This document shows, piece after piece, positions 33,830 to 42,846 of a stretch of DNA of 64,000 nt. Positions within the stretch are counted from its first letter, which is position 1, and each line of letters opens with the position of its first letter. A model generated the notes under the pieces. That model had not been told where the DNA came from and ran no database searches. It saw nothing but the letters and a program-made list of their open reading frames with translations. The stretch is from Novosphingobium sp. JCM 18896 (GTDB taxonomy: Bacteria; Pseudomonadota; Alphaproteobacteria; Sphingomonadales; Sphingomonadaceae). The position numbers and the translations under genes were made by a program. The stretch covers positions 496,001-560,000 of the forward strand of contig NZ_JAPCZF010000002.1 of NCBI RefSeq assembly GCF_025938095.1. The letters run 5' to 3'.

Positions 33830-35149
33830 ATGGCCGCACCGCTTAGAATCGCATTGGCAGGGCTTGGAACCGTCGGCGGCGGAGTCATCCGCCTGATCGA
33901 GACCAATGCCGCACTGATCACCCGCCGTGCGGGACGGCCGATCGAGATCGTCGCGGTGTCCGCGCGCGACCGCAGCAAGGACCGCGGCGTCGATCTCTCG
34001 CACTACGCCTGGGAAGACGACATGACCGCGATGGCCGCGCGCGACGACGTCGACGCGGTGGTCGAACTGGTCGGCGGTGCCGACGGTCCGGCGCTGACCC
34101 TGGCGCGCAACGCGATCCAGCACGGCAAGTCGCTGGTCACCGCCAACAAGGCGATGATCGCGCATCACGGCCTCGAACTGGCCGAACTGACCGAGAAGGC
34201 CAAGGTCGCGCTGAAGTTCGAAGCCGCGGTCGCCGGCGGCGTGCCGGTGATCAAGGGCCTGCGCGAAGGCGCCGCGGCCAACAATATCGACCGGCTCTAC
34301 GGCATCCTCAACGGCACCTGCAATTTCATCCTCTCGTCGATGGAAGACACGGGCCGCGACTTTGCCGACGTGCTGTCCGAGGCCCAGGCCAAGGGCTATG
34401 CCGAAGCCGATCCGAGCTTCGACGTCGAAGGCACCGATGCCGCGCACAAGCTGGCGATCCTCTCGGCGATCGCCTTCGGCACGCGGATCGACTTCGCCTC
34501 GGTCGACACCCAGGGCATCACCCGCATCCAGGCCGCCGACATCGCCCAGGCCGATGCGCTCGGCTACGTCATCCGCCTGATCGGCGTGGCCGAAGTCGAT
34601 GAGGAAGGCGGCCAGCGCCGCCTGTTCCAGCGCGTCCACCCGCATCTCGTGCCCTTCGATCACCCGCTGGCCCACGTCGACGGCGCGACCAACGCCGTCG
34701 TCGCCGAAGGCAATTTCGCAGGGCGCCTGCTGTTCCAGGGCGCCGGCGCCGGTGACGGTCCGACCGCCAGCGCCGTCGTGGCCGACCTCATCGACATCGC
34801 CCGCGGCGATCTCGGCGGCGAGGCCGGTGCGCCGTTCTCGATCCAGGTCGCCGAGATGGAGACGATGGCCCCCGCGCCTTCGGGCCATCGCCTGGGCCGC
34901 GCCTATATCCGCTTCATGGTCGCCGATCGCCCCGGCGTCCTCGCCGAGATCACCGCAGCCATGCGCGACGCCGGCGTCTCCATAGAGAGCCTGATCCAGA
35001 AGGGTCGCCACGAGGAAGGCGGCAACGTCATGGTCGCCATGGTCACGCACGAGGGGCCCGAGGCGCGCGTCAGCGAAGCGCTCCGCCTGCTCGAAGGTTC
35101 GCCCGCTCTGGCCGAGCCGCCGCTGGTCATGCAACTGCTCGGCGACTAA
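33830..35149 (+). CDS. hom: Homoserine dehydrogenase
   Basis: 439 residues, the normal length for the standalone enzyme. The NAD(P) fold begins RIALAGLGTVGGGVIRLIE (Gly-rich loop). VTANKAMIAHHG and AAVAGGVPVIKGLREG are the family catalytic stretches; the Lys of the active site lies in GYAEADPSFDVEGTDAAHKL. A C-terminal ACT domain starts around residue 355 (RFMVADRPGVLAEITAAMRD), typical of feedback inhibition by threonine. It reduces aspartate semialdehyde to homoserine, the branch point to threonine and methionine. Confidence 0.97.
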   Translation: MAAPLRIALAGLGTVGGGVIRLIETNAALITRRAGRPIEIVAVSARDRSKDRGVDLSHYAWEDDMTAMAARDDVDAVVELVGGADGPALTLARNAIQHGKSLVTANKAMIAHHGLELAELTEKAKVALKFEAAVAGGVPVIKGLREGAAANNIDRLYGILNGTCNFILSSMEDTGRDFADVLSEAQAKGYAEADPSFDVEGTDAAHKLAILSAIAFGTRIDFASVDTQGITRIQAADIAQADALGYVIRLIGVAEVDEEGGQRRLFQRVHPHLVPFDHPLAHVDGATNAVVAEGNFAGRLLFQGAGAGDGPTASAVVADLIDIARGDLGGEAGAPFSIQVAEMETMAPAPSGHRLGRAYIRFMVADRPGVLAEITAAMRDAGVSIESLIQKGRHEEGGNVMVAMVTHEGPEARVSEALRLLEGSPALAEPPLVMQLLGD

Positions 35150-35259
35150 GTCCGCCCGGTCGCCGCGCGGCAGCCGCGCGGCGTCTCGACAAGCACCCAA
35201 CCCCTGTCTAAGCCGCCGCCAAGTCGCTTCCCGCCCTTTTCGTAAAGGACCATCAGTTC

Positions 35260-36240
35260 ATGACCGCCACGCCCGCCAGCCACGTTCTTGACCGCGTCCT
35301 CGTCCTCGAGATGGTTCGCGTGACCGAAGCCGCCGCGATCTCGGCCTCCAAGCTGGTCGGCCGCGGTGACGAGAAGGCCGCCGACGCCGCCGCCGTCGAG
35401 GCGATGCGCGCCGCGCTCAACGAACTCTACATGGACGGCACCGTCGTGATCGGCGAGGGCGAGCGCGACGAGGCCCCGATGCTGTTCATCGGCGAGAAGG
35501 TCGGCGCCGCGCAGGGCTCCGGCCCCAAGATCGACATCGCTCTCGACCCGCTCGAAGGCACGACGATCTGCGCCAAGGCCGGCCCGAACTCGCTGGCCGT
35601 TCTCGCCGTGGCCGAGGAAGGCAACCTGCTCAACGCGCCCGACGTCTACATGGACAAGCTCGCGGTCGGCCCCGGCTATCCCGAAGGCATCATCGACCTC
35701 GCCAAGAGCCCGACCGAGAACGTCAAGGCCGTGGCCGCCGCCAAGGGCGTGCAGCCGCACGAGATCATCGTCTGCGTGCTCGACCGTCCGCGCCACGCCG
35801 ATCTGATCGCCGAACTGCGCGGCCTGGGCTGCGGCGTCGTGCTGATCGGTGACGGCGACGTCGCCGGCGTGATCGCCGTGACCAACGAAGACACCACGAT
35901 CGACCTCTACATGGGTTCGGGCGGCGCCCCCGAGGGCGTGCTCGCCGCGGCGGCGCTGCGCTGCGTCGGCGGCCAGTTCAACGGCCGCCTGCTGTTCCGC
36001 AACGACGACGAGCGCGCCCGCGCCCGCAAGTGGGGCATCGAGGACCTCAACAAGATCTACAAGCTGGAAGAGCTGGCCAAGGGCGACTGCATCTTCGCCG
36101 CCACCGGCGTGACCGACGGCTCGCTGCTCGAAGGCGTCAAGCGCCGCAAGGACGGCACGATGACCACCGAGAGCGTCGTCATGCGCGCCTCGTCGGGCAC
36201 AGTCCGCTGGGTCAAGGGCGAGCACCGCAAGGCGCGTTGA
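35260..36240 (+). CDS. glpX: Class II fructose-1,6-bisphosphatase GlpX
   Basis: 326 residues. GEGERDEAPMLFIGEKVG (near residue 63) and ALDPLEGTTICAKAGPNS hold the metal-binding acidic residues of GlpX. GEGVLAAAALRCVGGQF-like motif: GAPEGVLAAAALRCVGGQF near residue 225. It removes the 1-phosphate of fructose 1,6-bisphosphate in gluconeogenesis. It lies after hom on the same strand with a 110-base gap. Length and motifs leave little doubt. Confidence 0.96.
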   Translation: MTATPASHVLDRVLVLEMVRVTEAAAISASKLVGRGDEKAADAAAVEAMRAALNELYMDGTVVIGEGERDEAPMLFIGEKVGAAQGSGPKIDIALDPLEGTTICAKAGPNSLAVLAVAEEGNLLNAPDVYMDKLAVGPGYPEGIIDLAKSPTENVKAVAAAKGVQPHEIIVCVLDRPRHADLIAELRGLGCGVVLIGDGDVAGVIAVTNEDTTIDLYMGSGGAPEGVLAAAALRCVGGQFNGRLLFRNDDERARARKWGIEDLNKIYKLEELAKGDCIFAATGVTDGSLLEGVKRRKDGTMTTESVVMRASSGTVRWVKGEHRKAR

Positions 36241-36392
36241 TTCTGACCCGGCTCCGGCTTCACTGAGGCCGGAGCACCACCGGTCCACACCCTTTCCCGG
36301 CTTCGCAGTCGCGGAATATTGCAATCGCGAGACTCTCGGCTAGAGCCGGGCCGCATTCGAACGCCCTCGAATCGAGCGGGAAAGGCAGCGCA

Positions 36393-37328
36393 ATGAAGAT
36401 CATGGCCGGCAACAGCAATCTGCCGCTCGCAAGAGCGATCGCGGGCTATCTCGAACAGCCGCTGACCGATGCCAGCGTCCGCCGCTTCGCCGACGAGGAG
36501 GTCTTCGTCGAGATCCACGAGAACGTGCGCGGCGAGGACGTCTTTGTCCTGCAGTCGACCTCGTTCCCGGCCAACGACAACCTGATGGAACTGCTGATCT
36601 GCATCGACGCGCTGCGCCGCGCCTCGGCCAAGCGGATCACCGCGGTGGTGCCCTATTTCGGCTATGCCCGCCAGGACCGTAAGCCCGGCCCGCGCACGCC
36701 GATCTCGGCCAAGCTCGTCGCCAACCTGATCACCGAGGCTGGTGCCGACCGCGTGCTGTCGGTCGATCTCCACGCCGGGCAGATCCAGGGCTTCTTCGAC
36801 ATCCCGACCGACAACCTCTACGCCGCGCCGGTCATGGCGGCCGACATCCAGGCGCGCTACGGCGACCAGTCGCTGATGGTGGTCTCGCCCGACGTCGGCG
36901 GCGTGGTTCGCGCGCGCGCGCTGGCCAAGCGCCTCGACAACGCCCCGCTGGCGATCGTCGACAAGCGCCGCGACAAGCCCGGCCAGTCCGAGGTAATGAA
37001 CATCATCGGCGACGTGAAGGGCCGCGCCTGCATCCTGATCGACGACATCATCGATTCGGGCGGCACCCTGTGCAACGCCGCCCAGGCGCTGATGGACGCG
37101 GGCGCCGCCAGCGTCACCGCCTACATCACCCACGGCGTGCTCTCGGGCGGCGCGGTGGCGCGGGTCAACGGCTCGGCGCTCAAGGAACTGGTCATCACCG
37201 ATTCGATCCTGCCGACCGACGCGACCAAGGATTCGGACCGCATCCGCATCCTGACGATCGCGCCGCTGCTCGGCGAGGCGATCCGCCGTACCGCCGACGA
37301 AAGCTCGGTTTCGAGTCTGTTCGACTAA
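36393..37328 (+). CDS. prs: Ribose-phosphate pyrophosphokinase
   Basis: 311 residues. [20 protein letters not shown] at the N-terminus, the ATP-binding region [20 protein letters not shown] and [20 protein letters not shown], and the PRPP loop [17 protein letters not shown] are all canonical. It makes PRPP from ribose 5-phosphate and ATP for purine, pyrimidine, histidine and NAD synthesis. The following gene is hisN, and purE-purK occur elsewhere in the window. About 150 bases separate it from glpX. Confidence 0.97.
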   Translation: MKIMAGNSNLPLARAIAGYLEQPLTDASVRRFADEEVFVEIHENVRGEDVFVLQSTSFPANDNLMELLICIDALRRASAKRITAVVPYFGYARQDRKPGPRTPISAKLVANLITEAGADRVLSVDLHAGQIQGFFDIPTDNLYAAPVMAADIQARYGDQSLMVVSPDVGGVVRARALAKRLDNAPLAIVDKRRDKPGQSEVMNIIGDVKGRACILIDDIIDSGGTLCNAAQALMDAGAASVTAYITHGVLSGGAVARVNGSALKELVITDSILPTDATKDSDRIRILTIAPLLGEAIRRTADESSVSSLFD

Positions 37329-37339
37329 GGATACCGCCC

Positions 37340-38125
37340 ATGAGCCTGACCGACGCCGACATCGCCCTCGCCCTACGCCTGGCCGATGCCGCCGGTGAGG
37401 CCATCCGGCCGCATTTCCGCAGCGGCGTCGATTCCGAACGCAAGGGCGACGCGAGCCCGGTGACGATTGCCGATCGTAGCGCCGAAGAGGCGATGCGCCG
37501 CATCCTCAAGGCCGAAGTGCCGCAGGACACGGTGATCGGCGAGGAGTTCGGCACGACGCCGGGGACCTCGGGCCGCTCTTGGGTGCTCGATCCGATCGAC
37601 GGCACCTGCTCGTTCCTCGTCGGCCGGCCGATCTTCGGCACCCTGATCGCGCTCGTGGTCGAGGGCTGGCCCGTGCTCGGCGTGATCGACCAGCCGATCC
37701 TCGGCGAACGCTGGCTGGGCGCGACCGGACGGCCGACGACGTTCAACGGCCAACCGGTGCGCACGCGCCCCTGCCGCGAGCTGTCCGACGCGACCCTGGC
37801 GACCACCGGACCGCAATACTTCGACGACCACGAAGGCGCGCACTTCATGAGCCTCGCCGCCAAGACCGACCACAAGCGCATGGTCATGGGCGGCGACTGC
37901 TACAATTACGGCCTGCTCGCTTCGGGCCATCTCGACCTCGTCTGCGAGGCCGGGCTCAAGCTGCACGACTGGGCCGCGCTGGTCCCGGTGGTCGAGGGCG
38001 CCGGCGGCACGATGTGCGACTGGAACGGCGATCCGCTCCACGCCGGCTCGGACGGCCATGTCCTGGCGCTGGGCGATCCCGCCCGGCTCGAGGACGTGGT
38101 CGAGGCCATGGCCTGCCACCACTGA
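37340..38125 (+). CDS. hisN: Histidinol-phosphatase of the IMPase family
   Basis: 261 residues from ATG 37340, 11 bases after prs. The metal-binding motifs of inositol-monophosphatase-like enzymes are present: GEEFGT (Glu), WVLDPIDGTCSFLVGRP (DPIDGT), and HDWAALVPVVEGAGG near the end. GDCYNYGLLASGHLDLV matches HisN rather than SuhB or CysQ. It would dephosphorylate histidinol phosphate in histidine synthesis. Cys in place of Lys/Arg in DPIDGTCSF is a small deviation worth noting. Inositol phosphatase activity cannot be excluded. Confidence 0.85.
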   Translation: MSLTDADIALALRLADAAGEAIRPHFRSGVDSERKGDASPVTIADRSAEEAMRRILKAEVPQDTVIGEEFGTTPGTSGRSWVLDPIDGTCSFLVGRPIFGTLIALVVEGWPVLGVIDQPILGERWLGATGRPTTFNGQPVRTRPCRELSDATLATTGPQYFDDHEGAHFMSLAAKTDHKRMVMGGDCYNYGLLASGHLDLVCEAGLKLHDWAALVPVVEGAGGTMCDWNGDPLHAGSDGHVLALGDPARLEDVVEAMACHH

Positions 38126-38177
38126 TGTGAATGCGGCCACCGGCCGGTGCCGCTTCCAGAACCAGCTCGAAAGACCG

Positions 38178-38468
38178 CTAGCCGGCCAGCCGATCCCAGT
38201 CGGCCATCTGCAGCGGCCCGCCGAGCGCGGCCATGATCTGGCCCATGACCTCCTTGGGTAGCTGCGAACCTGCGGCCTTGCGTGATTCCTCGCTGTCCCA
38301 GAATTCGAGGAACAGGAACTTCTGCGGCTCCTTGCGGTCCTGCAGCACCATCGCGCCCTGCGAGCCGGCGACCGCCCGCGCCGCTTCGCCCAGCGCTTCG
38401 AGCGCGGCGCCGAGCGCGCGTTCGCTGCCCGCCCGCGCGATCATCTGATAGCTGTGTACCAACGCCAT
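38178..38468 (-). CDS. Antibiotic biosynthesis monooxygenase (ABM)-fold protein
   Basis: 96 residues forming a single ferredoxin-like ABM domain (YgiN/quinol monooxygenase type): HSYQMIARAGSERALGAALE at the start, VAGSQGAMVLQDRKEPQKF, and FLEFWDSEESRKAAGSQLP in the middle. No signal peptide. Members often act as small oxygenases or decarboxylating enzymes without a cofactor, as dimers. The substrate is unknown. It lies between hisN and the oppositely oriented cyclotransferase gene, with its own promoter region of about 65 bases. Confidence 0.78.
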   Translation of the reverse strand: MALVHSYQMIARAGSERALGAALEALGEAARAVAGSQGAMVLQDRKEPQKFLFLEFWDSEESRKAAGSQLPKEVMGQIMAALGGPLQMADWDRLAG

Positions 38469-38533
38469 CGGCCTGCCCTCTCCTTATTGATGTCGGCGGC
38501 ACCCATGGCAGAGCCCGAAGGTGCAGGAAAGCG

Positions 38534-38974
38534 ATGCGCTTCTTCTTCTACGGCACGTTGATGGCGGGAAACGCCAATCCGGTCGCGACGCGCGTCCACG
38601 CCTGCCTGCGCGACGAAGGGCCGGCGACCGCACGCGGCACGCTCCACGCCTTGGGAGAGCCCGAAGGCTGGTATCCGATCATGCTGGCAGGCGCGGCGCC
38701 GGTCCACGGCCGGCTCTATGCCGCGGCGCCGGGCTTCGGCGAGGCCGACCTCGCCGCGCTCGACGCCTACGAGGATTTCGATCCCGCGAATCCCGCCGGC
38801 TCGCTCTACCTGCGCACGACGATCGTCGTCGCCGATGCCCAGGGCGCCTTCCACCAAGCCCAGGCCTATGTCTTCAACGGCCCGCTGCCGCCGGGCGCCC
38901 TGGCGATCCCCGACGGCGATTTCGCCGCCTGGATCGCACGCGAGGGGCTGCGGCCTTACGGCGCCGTGTCGTAG
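38534..38974 (+). CDS. Gamma-glutamylcyclotransferase-like protein (AIG2/GGCT fold)
   Basis: 146 residues from ATG 38534, with AGGAAA nearby. The family start FFYGTLMAGNANPV contains the YGTL substrate-loop motif. VHGRLYAAAPGFGEADLAAL and DAYEDFDPANPAGSLYLRTT match the GGCT fold (Asp/Glu pair DAYED, the catalytic-type acidic residue). The 3' end overlaps the opposite-strand hydrolase by 19 bases (38956-38974). The exact gamma-glutamyl substrate is unknown. Confidence 0.83.
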   Translation: MRFFFYGTLMAGNANPVATRVHACLRDEGPATARGTLHALGEPEGWYPIMLAGAAPVHGRLYAAAPGFGEADLAALDAYEDFDPANPAGSLYLRTTIVVADAQGAFHQAQAYVFNGPLPPGALAIPDGDFAAWIAREGLRPYGAVS

Positions 38975-40473
38975 TTGATCGCGGCGATCTCGAGGATCTC
39001 GGCACGGTCCTCGCGCACGATGTGACCCGCCGCGATCGCCGCATCGAGCGAGGTGGTGAAGCGGCGCAGGTAGTCCTCCTTGCCGTGCGGATAGAGCTTT
39101 TCGAGCTCGGCCTTGGTCATCGGCTCGCCGCTGCCGCCGAGCATGCCGATGAACGAATTGGGATCGCCCTTGCCCGAGAGGTGGATCGTCGGCGCGTCGA
39201 CCCAGGGGGTGCGCACGCCGCCCTTGGCCAGGCCATTGGCGTCGAGCGCGAGGCTGGCGGTCTCGCCGGGCTTGCCGCCGGTCGCCAGGGTCAGCAGCGG
39301 CGTCGAGGCCGGTGCCTTGCCCGTGCGCAGCCAGCCGTTGAGCGCGGCGAGCGCGCCCTGGACGACATAGTGATGCGCCATGCCGGGATTGAGCGGCTTG
39401 GCCAGCTTGCCCATCGGCGAATTGAGCGAAGGCACGAAGATCTTGGCGAGGTCCGCCGCGCTCTTCTGCCCCGAATCGGTGAAGGCGCCCATGAACAGGT
39501 AGTTGTCGGCATGGGCCGTGCCGGCGACTTCCCAGACGCGCAGATTGGGGCCATCGGGCCGGCGCGAGGCGTGGTAACCGGGCAGCCGCGCGCCGAGCAG
39601 GTCGGTCTCGGTGATCACGGTCAGTACGGGCACGCGCAGGTCGGGGCGGAAGGCGACGTGATCTGGCGCCGCGCCCGAGCCGGCGACCATGCGCGTACCG
39701 TCGATGGCCGCGCCGCCGCCGAAGCGCGAATGGATGAGAAAGCCGTCGTAGACGCGGGCCAGCCGGTCGACCGCGTTGACGTAGGTCGTGAGGAAGGCGG
39801 CCGACTGCGATTCGCCGATGGCGATGACCTTGCGTGGCATCAGCGGCCCGAGCAGGCCCCCCGCGCGCTGGGTCTTCAGCAGCGCGCCGGCCTGCGAGAA
39901 GATGTCAAAGGACCAGGCGTCGCCCGGATGGGCCAGGGTGCCATAGCGCTTGGGATCGGCCTTCTTGAGCGCCGTGCCTTGGCCCATCACCGAATCGCCG
40001 CCCTCGACGCCGACCTTCTGCGCCGAGACGCCGACATAGGCATAGCCTTTGCGCAGCATCTCGCGGTGCGCGACCATCCAGTCGGCCGGGGTGTCCTGGC
40101 CGGCGGTGACGTTGAACCATTCGACCAGCGCGGTGCCGTTGAACTTCAACGGATCGCTGGGCCGCACCACCACGACGCGCGTGACATAAGGCGCGGTCGC
40201 ATCGGCCTGGGCGTTCCACACGCCGTTCGCCGGCGGCGGCCCGGGCAGGCGATAGGACGTGGCATTGCCGGCGATGAAGTATTCTTCGACCTGATAACCG
40301 AGCGCGGTGAGATCGTAGGCCGCCATCAGCAGGTTCGGCTTGCCCGGCACGGCGGTGACCTGCGGGCGCGGCGCGTCCGATGCAGCCGAAACGGGTGCAG
40401 TCACGAGCAGCGATCCGGCTGCGACACTATAAAGAGCATGGCGAATCCTGCGCTTGATCGAAACCGGCATCAC
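38956..40473 (-). CDS. Secreted alpha/beta-hydrolase domain protein (Abhydrolase_10 type)
   Basis: 505 residues with a signal peptide (ALYSVAAGSLLVTAPVSAA). The nucleophile elbow VIAIGESQSAAFLTTYVN holds GxSxS (Ser near residue 216), and VRVPVLTVITETDLL and AGTAHADNYLFMG provide the acid and His regions. VVVRPSDPLKFNGTALVEWFN is an upstream family motif. Proteins of this type are esterase- or lipase-like; the substrate is unknown. Regulator: a MarR gene reads away from it with about 90 bases between, containing a TGGTA/TACCA dyad. Confidence 0.8.
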   Translation of the reverse strand: MMPVSIKRRIRHALYSVAAGSLLVTAPVSAASDAPRPQVTAVPGKPNLLMAAYDLTALGYQVEEYFIAGNATSYRLPGPPPANGVWNAQADATAPYVTRVVVVRPSDPLKFNGTALVEWFNVTAGQDTPADWMVAHREMLRKGYAYVGVSAQKVGVEGGDSVMGQGTALKKADPKRYGTLAHPGDAWSFDIFSQAGALLKTQRAGGLLGPLMPRKVIAIGESQSAAFLTTYVNAVDRLARVYDGFLIHSRFGGGAAIDGTRMVAGSGAAPDHVAFRPDLRVPVLTVITETDLLGARLPGYHASRRPDGPNLRVWEVAGTAHADNYLFMGAFTDSGQKSAADLAKIFVPSLNSPMGKLAKPLNPGMAHHYVVQGALAALNGWLRTGKAPASTPLLTLATGGKPGETASLALDANGLAKGGVRTPWVDAPTIHLSGKGDPNSFIGMLGGSGEPMTKAELEKLYPHGKEDYLRRFTTSLDAAIAAGHIVREDRAEILEIAAINYDTAP

Positions 40474-40510
40474 GTCTCTCCCCTCGGCACCCTTCGCACC
40501 TTTGCATGAT

Positions 40511-40527
40511 TGGTAGGCTTATTACCA
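40511..40527. promoter_or_regulatory. Candidate MarR operator
   Basis: TGGTA-N7-TACCA is a 17-base inverted repeat between the starts of the divergent hydrolase and MarR genes (40474-40563). Its size and spacing fit a MarR-dimer site that could control both promoters. No other comparable dyad was seen in the gap. Confidence 0.5.
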
Positions 40528-40563
40528 GTTGTCCGCAACGGGCGATTCGCTAAGGCTGGCGCG

Positions 40564-41004
40564 ATGACCAGCAAAGGGCCCTTGATCGATCCGCTCGAGC
40601 ACCTGCTCGGCTACCAGCTGCGCCGCGCCTCGCTGGCGACCCTGGCGGCGCTCAGCGAATCCTACGAGGCGCTCGACCTGCGGCTGACCGACGCGATCGT
40701 CCTGCGCTTCGTCGGCGCCAATCCCGGCTGCAACCAGGGCGAGATCAGCAAGGCCTTGGGCGTAAGGCGCACCAACATGGTGCCCGTGGTCAGCGGCCTG
40801 GTCGATCGCGGGCTGGTGAAACGCGCCGTGGCCGACGGCCGCACCCACGCGCTAACGCTGACACCCGCGGGCCAGGCGCTGCATGCCGAGATCGACGTGC
40901 TCGCGCATGCCAACGAGGAACGCTTCTTCGGCGGTTTCGACGAGGAAACCCGCAGCGTGCTGCTGCGCGCACTCGACACGATCCGGGCGCGCGCCGAGGG
41001 CTGA
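40564..41004 (+). CDS. MarR-family transcriptional regulator
   Basis: 146 residues from ATG 40564. The winged helix-turn-helix is CNQGEISKALGVRRTNMVPV, followed by the wing region LVDRGLVKRAVADGRTHALT, with the DR/R residues that sense the minor groove. The helices before and after dimerise. It is divergent from the secreted hydrolase gene, and a dyad lies between them, so it probably regulates that gene and itself. The ligand is unknown. Confidence 0.88.
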   Translation: MTSKGPLIDPLEHLLGYQLRRASLATLAALSESYEALDLRLTDAIVLRFVGANPGCNQGEISKALGVRRTNMVPVVSGLVDRGLVKRAVADGRTHALTLTPAGQALHAEIDVLAHANEERFFGGFDEETRSVLLRALDTIRARAEG

Positions 41005-41159
41005 CCGCCCACGCGGCGGGCGCAGAGTCGTCGATCGCGCTTGCCATCACGCGCTTCTGTCACTATGGGCCCCCGCTTCACGACACGGATTCAAGCCACC
41101 GGCCTGGCTCAAAGGGCTGCCAGGGCTGGTTGGACGTGTCCCTGAAAAAGGAGACGAAA

Positions 41160-41363
41160 ATGCCCAAGCTCAAGACCAAGAGCGGCGTGAAAAAGCGCTT
41201 CAAGCTCACCGCCACCGGTAAGATCAAGCACGGCGCCGTCGGCAAGCGCCACCGCCTGATCAGCCACAACGCCAAGTACATCCGCCAGCATCGCCGCACC
41301 GACACGATCTCCGACGCCGACGCGAAGGTGATCAAGAAGTGGGCGCCCTACGGGCTCGGCTGA
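41160..41363 (+). CDS. rpmI: 50S ribosomal protein L35
   Basis: 67 residues from ATG 41160 after GGAGACGAAA. MPKLKTKSGVKKRFKLTATG is the canonical L35 start; the C-terminal ADAKVIKKWAPYGLG also fits. Basic protein of the large ribosomal subunit. The upstream 155 bases (41005-41159) contain no gene and no infC; the rpmI-rplT pair stands after the MarR gene. Confidence 0.97.
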   Translation: MPKLKTKSGVKKRFKLTATGKIKHGAVGKRHRLISHNAKYIRQHRRTDTISDADAKVIKKWAPYGLG

Positions 41364-41382
41364 AGCTAGGAAGGATTGATAA

Positions 41383-41739
41383 ATGGCACGTGTCAAAAGG
41401 GGTGTTACCACCCGCGCCAAGCATAAGAACATTCTGGAGCAGGCCAAGGGTTACCGCGGCCGCCGCAAGAATACGATCCGCGTCGCGCGTCAGGCCGTCG
41501 AAAAGGCCGGCCAGTACGCCTATCGCGACCGCAAGGTTAAGAAGCGCAACTTCCGCGCCCTGTGGATCCAGCGCATCAACGCCGCGGTTCGCGCCGAAGG
41601 CCTGACCTATTCGCAGTTCATCCACGGCACCAAGCTCGCTGGCATCGAACTCGACCGCAAGACGCTCGCCGACCTGGCGATGAACGAAGGCGGCGTGTTC
41701 TCGGCAGTGATCGCCCAGGCCAAGGCTGCTCTCGCCTAA
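41383..41739 (+). CDS. rplT: 50S ribosomal protein L20
   Basis: 118 residues. [40 protein letters not shown] and [20 protein letters not shown] are hallmark L20 sequences. It binds 23S rRNA early in 50S assembly. It follows rpmI by 19 bases. A strong hairpin-plus-T terminator lies 23 bases past the stop. Confidence 0.98.
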   Translation: MARVKRGVTTRAKHKNILEQAKGYRGRRKNTIRVARQAVEKAGQYAYRDRKVKKRNFRALWIQRINAAVRAEGLTYSQFIHGTKLAGIELDRKTLADLAMNEGGVFSAVIAQAKAALA

Positions 41740-41762
41740 GCCTCTCGTTTTTCGAGAAAACC

Positions 41763-41799
41763 AAAAAGGCGCAGACTCTTAGCGAGTCTGCGCCTTTTT
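41763..41799 (+). terminator. Strong intrinsic terminator after rplT
   Basis: AAAAAGGCGCAGACTC (41763-41778) and GAGTCTGCGCCTTTTT (41784-41799) form a perfect 16-base stem with a 5-base loop. The 3' arm ends in a T5 run. It ends the rpmI-rplT transcript. Confidence 0.93.
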
Positions 41800-41896
41800 G
41801 TTGTGCCGCAACATCGTTTGCGGTTACGGCCCCGGAAGGAGGGAGCTTCGGCTCCGCTGCACGGGGGTTGGCGTGCAAGCTGCTTGTGACGTGCGA

Positions 41897-42766
41897 GTGC
41901 AGTTCATGGCACCGCCGGAGGAACTCCGGCGCTATTTCACATCGTTCTATCACGCCGAGATCGTTCCCGCCGAAGGCACGCTGGCGATCGACCTGCTCCA
42001 CCCCGAATGGGCGAACATGCGCTTCTTCTCGGGCGCGCTGCCGCTGGCCGAGGCGCGCGACGGCACCCGCGTGACGGGCACGCAATTCTCGGCGACCGGC
42101 CCTTCGAGCCAGGCCGTGCGCTTCTCGGTCGGACCGACGCGGCTCTGGGGCATCGGCCTGATGCCGCTGGGCTGGGCGCAATTCGTTCGGGGCGACGCCG
42201 CCGCGGTCGCCAACACCGTGGCCGACGGCAATCTCCACCCCGCGTTCGAGCCGTTCCGGCCTCTGGCCGAAACGCTCTTCGCCCCCGGCTCCACGGTCGA
42301 GGACGACGCCGCGCGCATCGCCGCGCTGTTCCTCGCCCGCCTCGACGAGCCGCTGCCCGACGAGGAGCGGATTCTCGCCATCCACGAGGCGCTGGTCGAT
42401 CCCGAGATCGATACGGTCGGCGCGCTGGTCGAACGCGTCGGCGGCAGCCCGCGCACGGTCGAGCGGGTCTGCCGCCGCGCCTTCGGCTTCGCACCCAAGC
42501 TGCTGCTGCGCCGCCAGCGCTTCATGCGCAGCCTCGCCCAGTTCATGCTCGATCCGTCGATGCGCTGGTCGGGCGCGATGGACGGGCACTATTACGACCA
42601 GGCACAGTTCGTCCGCGACTTCCGCCAGTTCATGGGCATGACCCCGCGCGCCTATGCCGCGCTCGACAAGCCCGTGCTCTCGGCGGTGATGCGCGCCCGC
42701 GCCCGCATCGCCGGTGCGGCCGCGCAGACGCTCGACGGCCCCGAAGGCGTCGCACTCGCGGGCTGA
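41897..42766 (+). CDS. AraC-type helix-turn-helix regulator
   Basis: About 290 residues. The N-terminal sensing domain starts MAPPEELRRYFTSFYHAEIV, followed by LHPEWANMRFFSGAL and PTRLWGIGLMPLGWAQFV. The C-terminal AraC domain shows VGALVERVGGSPRTVERVCR, which is the HTH recognition helix, and then YYDQAQFVRDFRQFMGMTPR, the AraC signature. The start is uncertain: GTG 41897 is chosen, ATG 41906 and GTG 41891 are alternatives, and the frame is open from 41798. Its position between rplT and pheS is unusual. Target unknown. Confidence 0.82.
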   Translation: MQFMAPPEELRRYFTSFYHAEIVPAEGTLAIDLLHPEWANMRFFSGALPLAEARDGTRVTGTQFSATGPSSQAVRFSVGPTRLWGIGLMPLGWAQFVRGDAAAVANTVADGNLHPAFEPFRPLAETLFAPGSTVEDDAARIAALFLARLDEPLPDEERILAIHEALVDPEIDTVGALVERVGGSPRTVERVCRRAFGFAPKLLLRRQRFMRSLAQFMLDPSMRWSGAMDGHYYDQAQFVRDFRQFMGMTPRAYAALDKPVLSAVMRARARIAGAAAQTLDGPEGVALAG

Positions 42767-42846
42767 CGGCGATTGGGGCTGATTGCGATTCGCCCTATTG
42801 GTCCCTAAGGAGCCCGCCTGAACATCGAACAGTTGGGTGATTTTCC

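Noticed and set aside
38521..40509. 662-residue plus-strand ORF through the cyclotransferase and opposite the hydrolase
   Set aside because: Shadow of two well supported genes with secreted-protein and GGCT motifs.
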